A stretch of DNA of 25,098 nt from a virus. Under the pieces are notes generated by a model. It had not been told where the DNA came from and did not search any database. It saw only the letters and a program-made list of their open reading frames with translations. The DNA is taken from positions 1 to 25,098 of the IMG/VR virus record IMGVR_UViG_3300014903_000015, one strand, 5' to 3'. Shown here piece after piece: positions 25,065 to 25,098 of this stretch (the stretch's first letter is position 1; each line of letters begins with the position of its first letter). Position numbers and translations under genes: made by a program.

Positions 25065-25098
25065 TACATAATCATTTACATTGTCAATTACTCTATTC

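Noticed and set aside
1-25098. Stop codon reassignment (TAG or TGA), known in some crAss-like phages
   Set aside because: All long genes are open under the standard code without in-frame TAG or TGA interruptions. TAG ends the 293-residue gene and TGA ends the 239-residue gene at sensible junctions.
1-25098. Defence, integration or mobile element genes, tRNAs
   Set aside because: Every stretch is accounted for by packed structural genes; gaps are under about 65 bases and show no cloverleaf, inverted terminal repeat or integrase-type motif.

Overview
The window (about 25.1 kb, AT-rich, every credible gene on the minus strand) is part of the structural module of a tailed phage. The best fit is a crAss-like phage (order Crassvirales, podovirus morphology, hosts in Bacteroidota). 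Three things support this. First, the gene order in the direction of transcription (right to left) is TerL, portal, acidic scaffold-like protein, HK97-type major capsid protein, connector/ring-type proteins, IHF-like protein, P22 gp4-like tail tubular protein, very large stabilisation/'muzzle' protein, internal (cargo-type) proteins, giant protein. Second, family-typical motifs are visible in several proteins. Third, the start regions are A-rich and lack Shine-Dalgarno sequences, as is usual in Bacteroidota. All assignments were made by reading the sequence; no database search was possible.

Layout from right to left: a small acidic-tailed conserved protein (24729-25064); a factor-independent terminator (24668-24700); terL (22779-24653); portal (20556-22745); scaffold-like protein with a long Asp/Ser/Asn tract (19387-20535); major capsid protein (17979-19364); 293-residue protein (17054-17935); connector-like protein (16425-17051); 83-residue SAP/Rho-N-like protein (16174-16425); 228-residue beta-rich head-surface candidate (15456-16142); a second strong terminator (15402-15434); ring/neck protein (14677-15396); IHF-like protein (14196-14669); tail tubular protein (13003-14196); stabilisation/muzzle protein (8936-13003); glycine-rich protein (8127-8936); two internal-virion candidates (6489-8123 and 4875-6482); and the first 1624 residues of a giant protein that runs off the left edge (1-4872).

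The genes are tightly packed, with four TAATG stop/start overlaps. No gap between genes exceeds about 65 bases, so there is no unexplained non-coding stretch. The two terminators fire in the direction of transcription and sit only a few bases before the next start codon. They appear to divide the module into an upstream gene, a DNA-packaging and head block (TerL to the 228-residue protein), and a neck, tail and internal-protein block.

The most interesting observations are: a similar beta-type domain in both the 228-residue protein and the middle of the tail tubular protein; a degenerate zincin (HExxE) motif in the giant protein; the terminator-before-start arrangement; a shared A-rich leader before the two likely most abundant proteins; and short internal repeats in several structural proteins. 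I found no tRNA, CRISPR array, insertion sequence, integrase, defence system or plus-strand gene.
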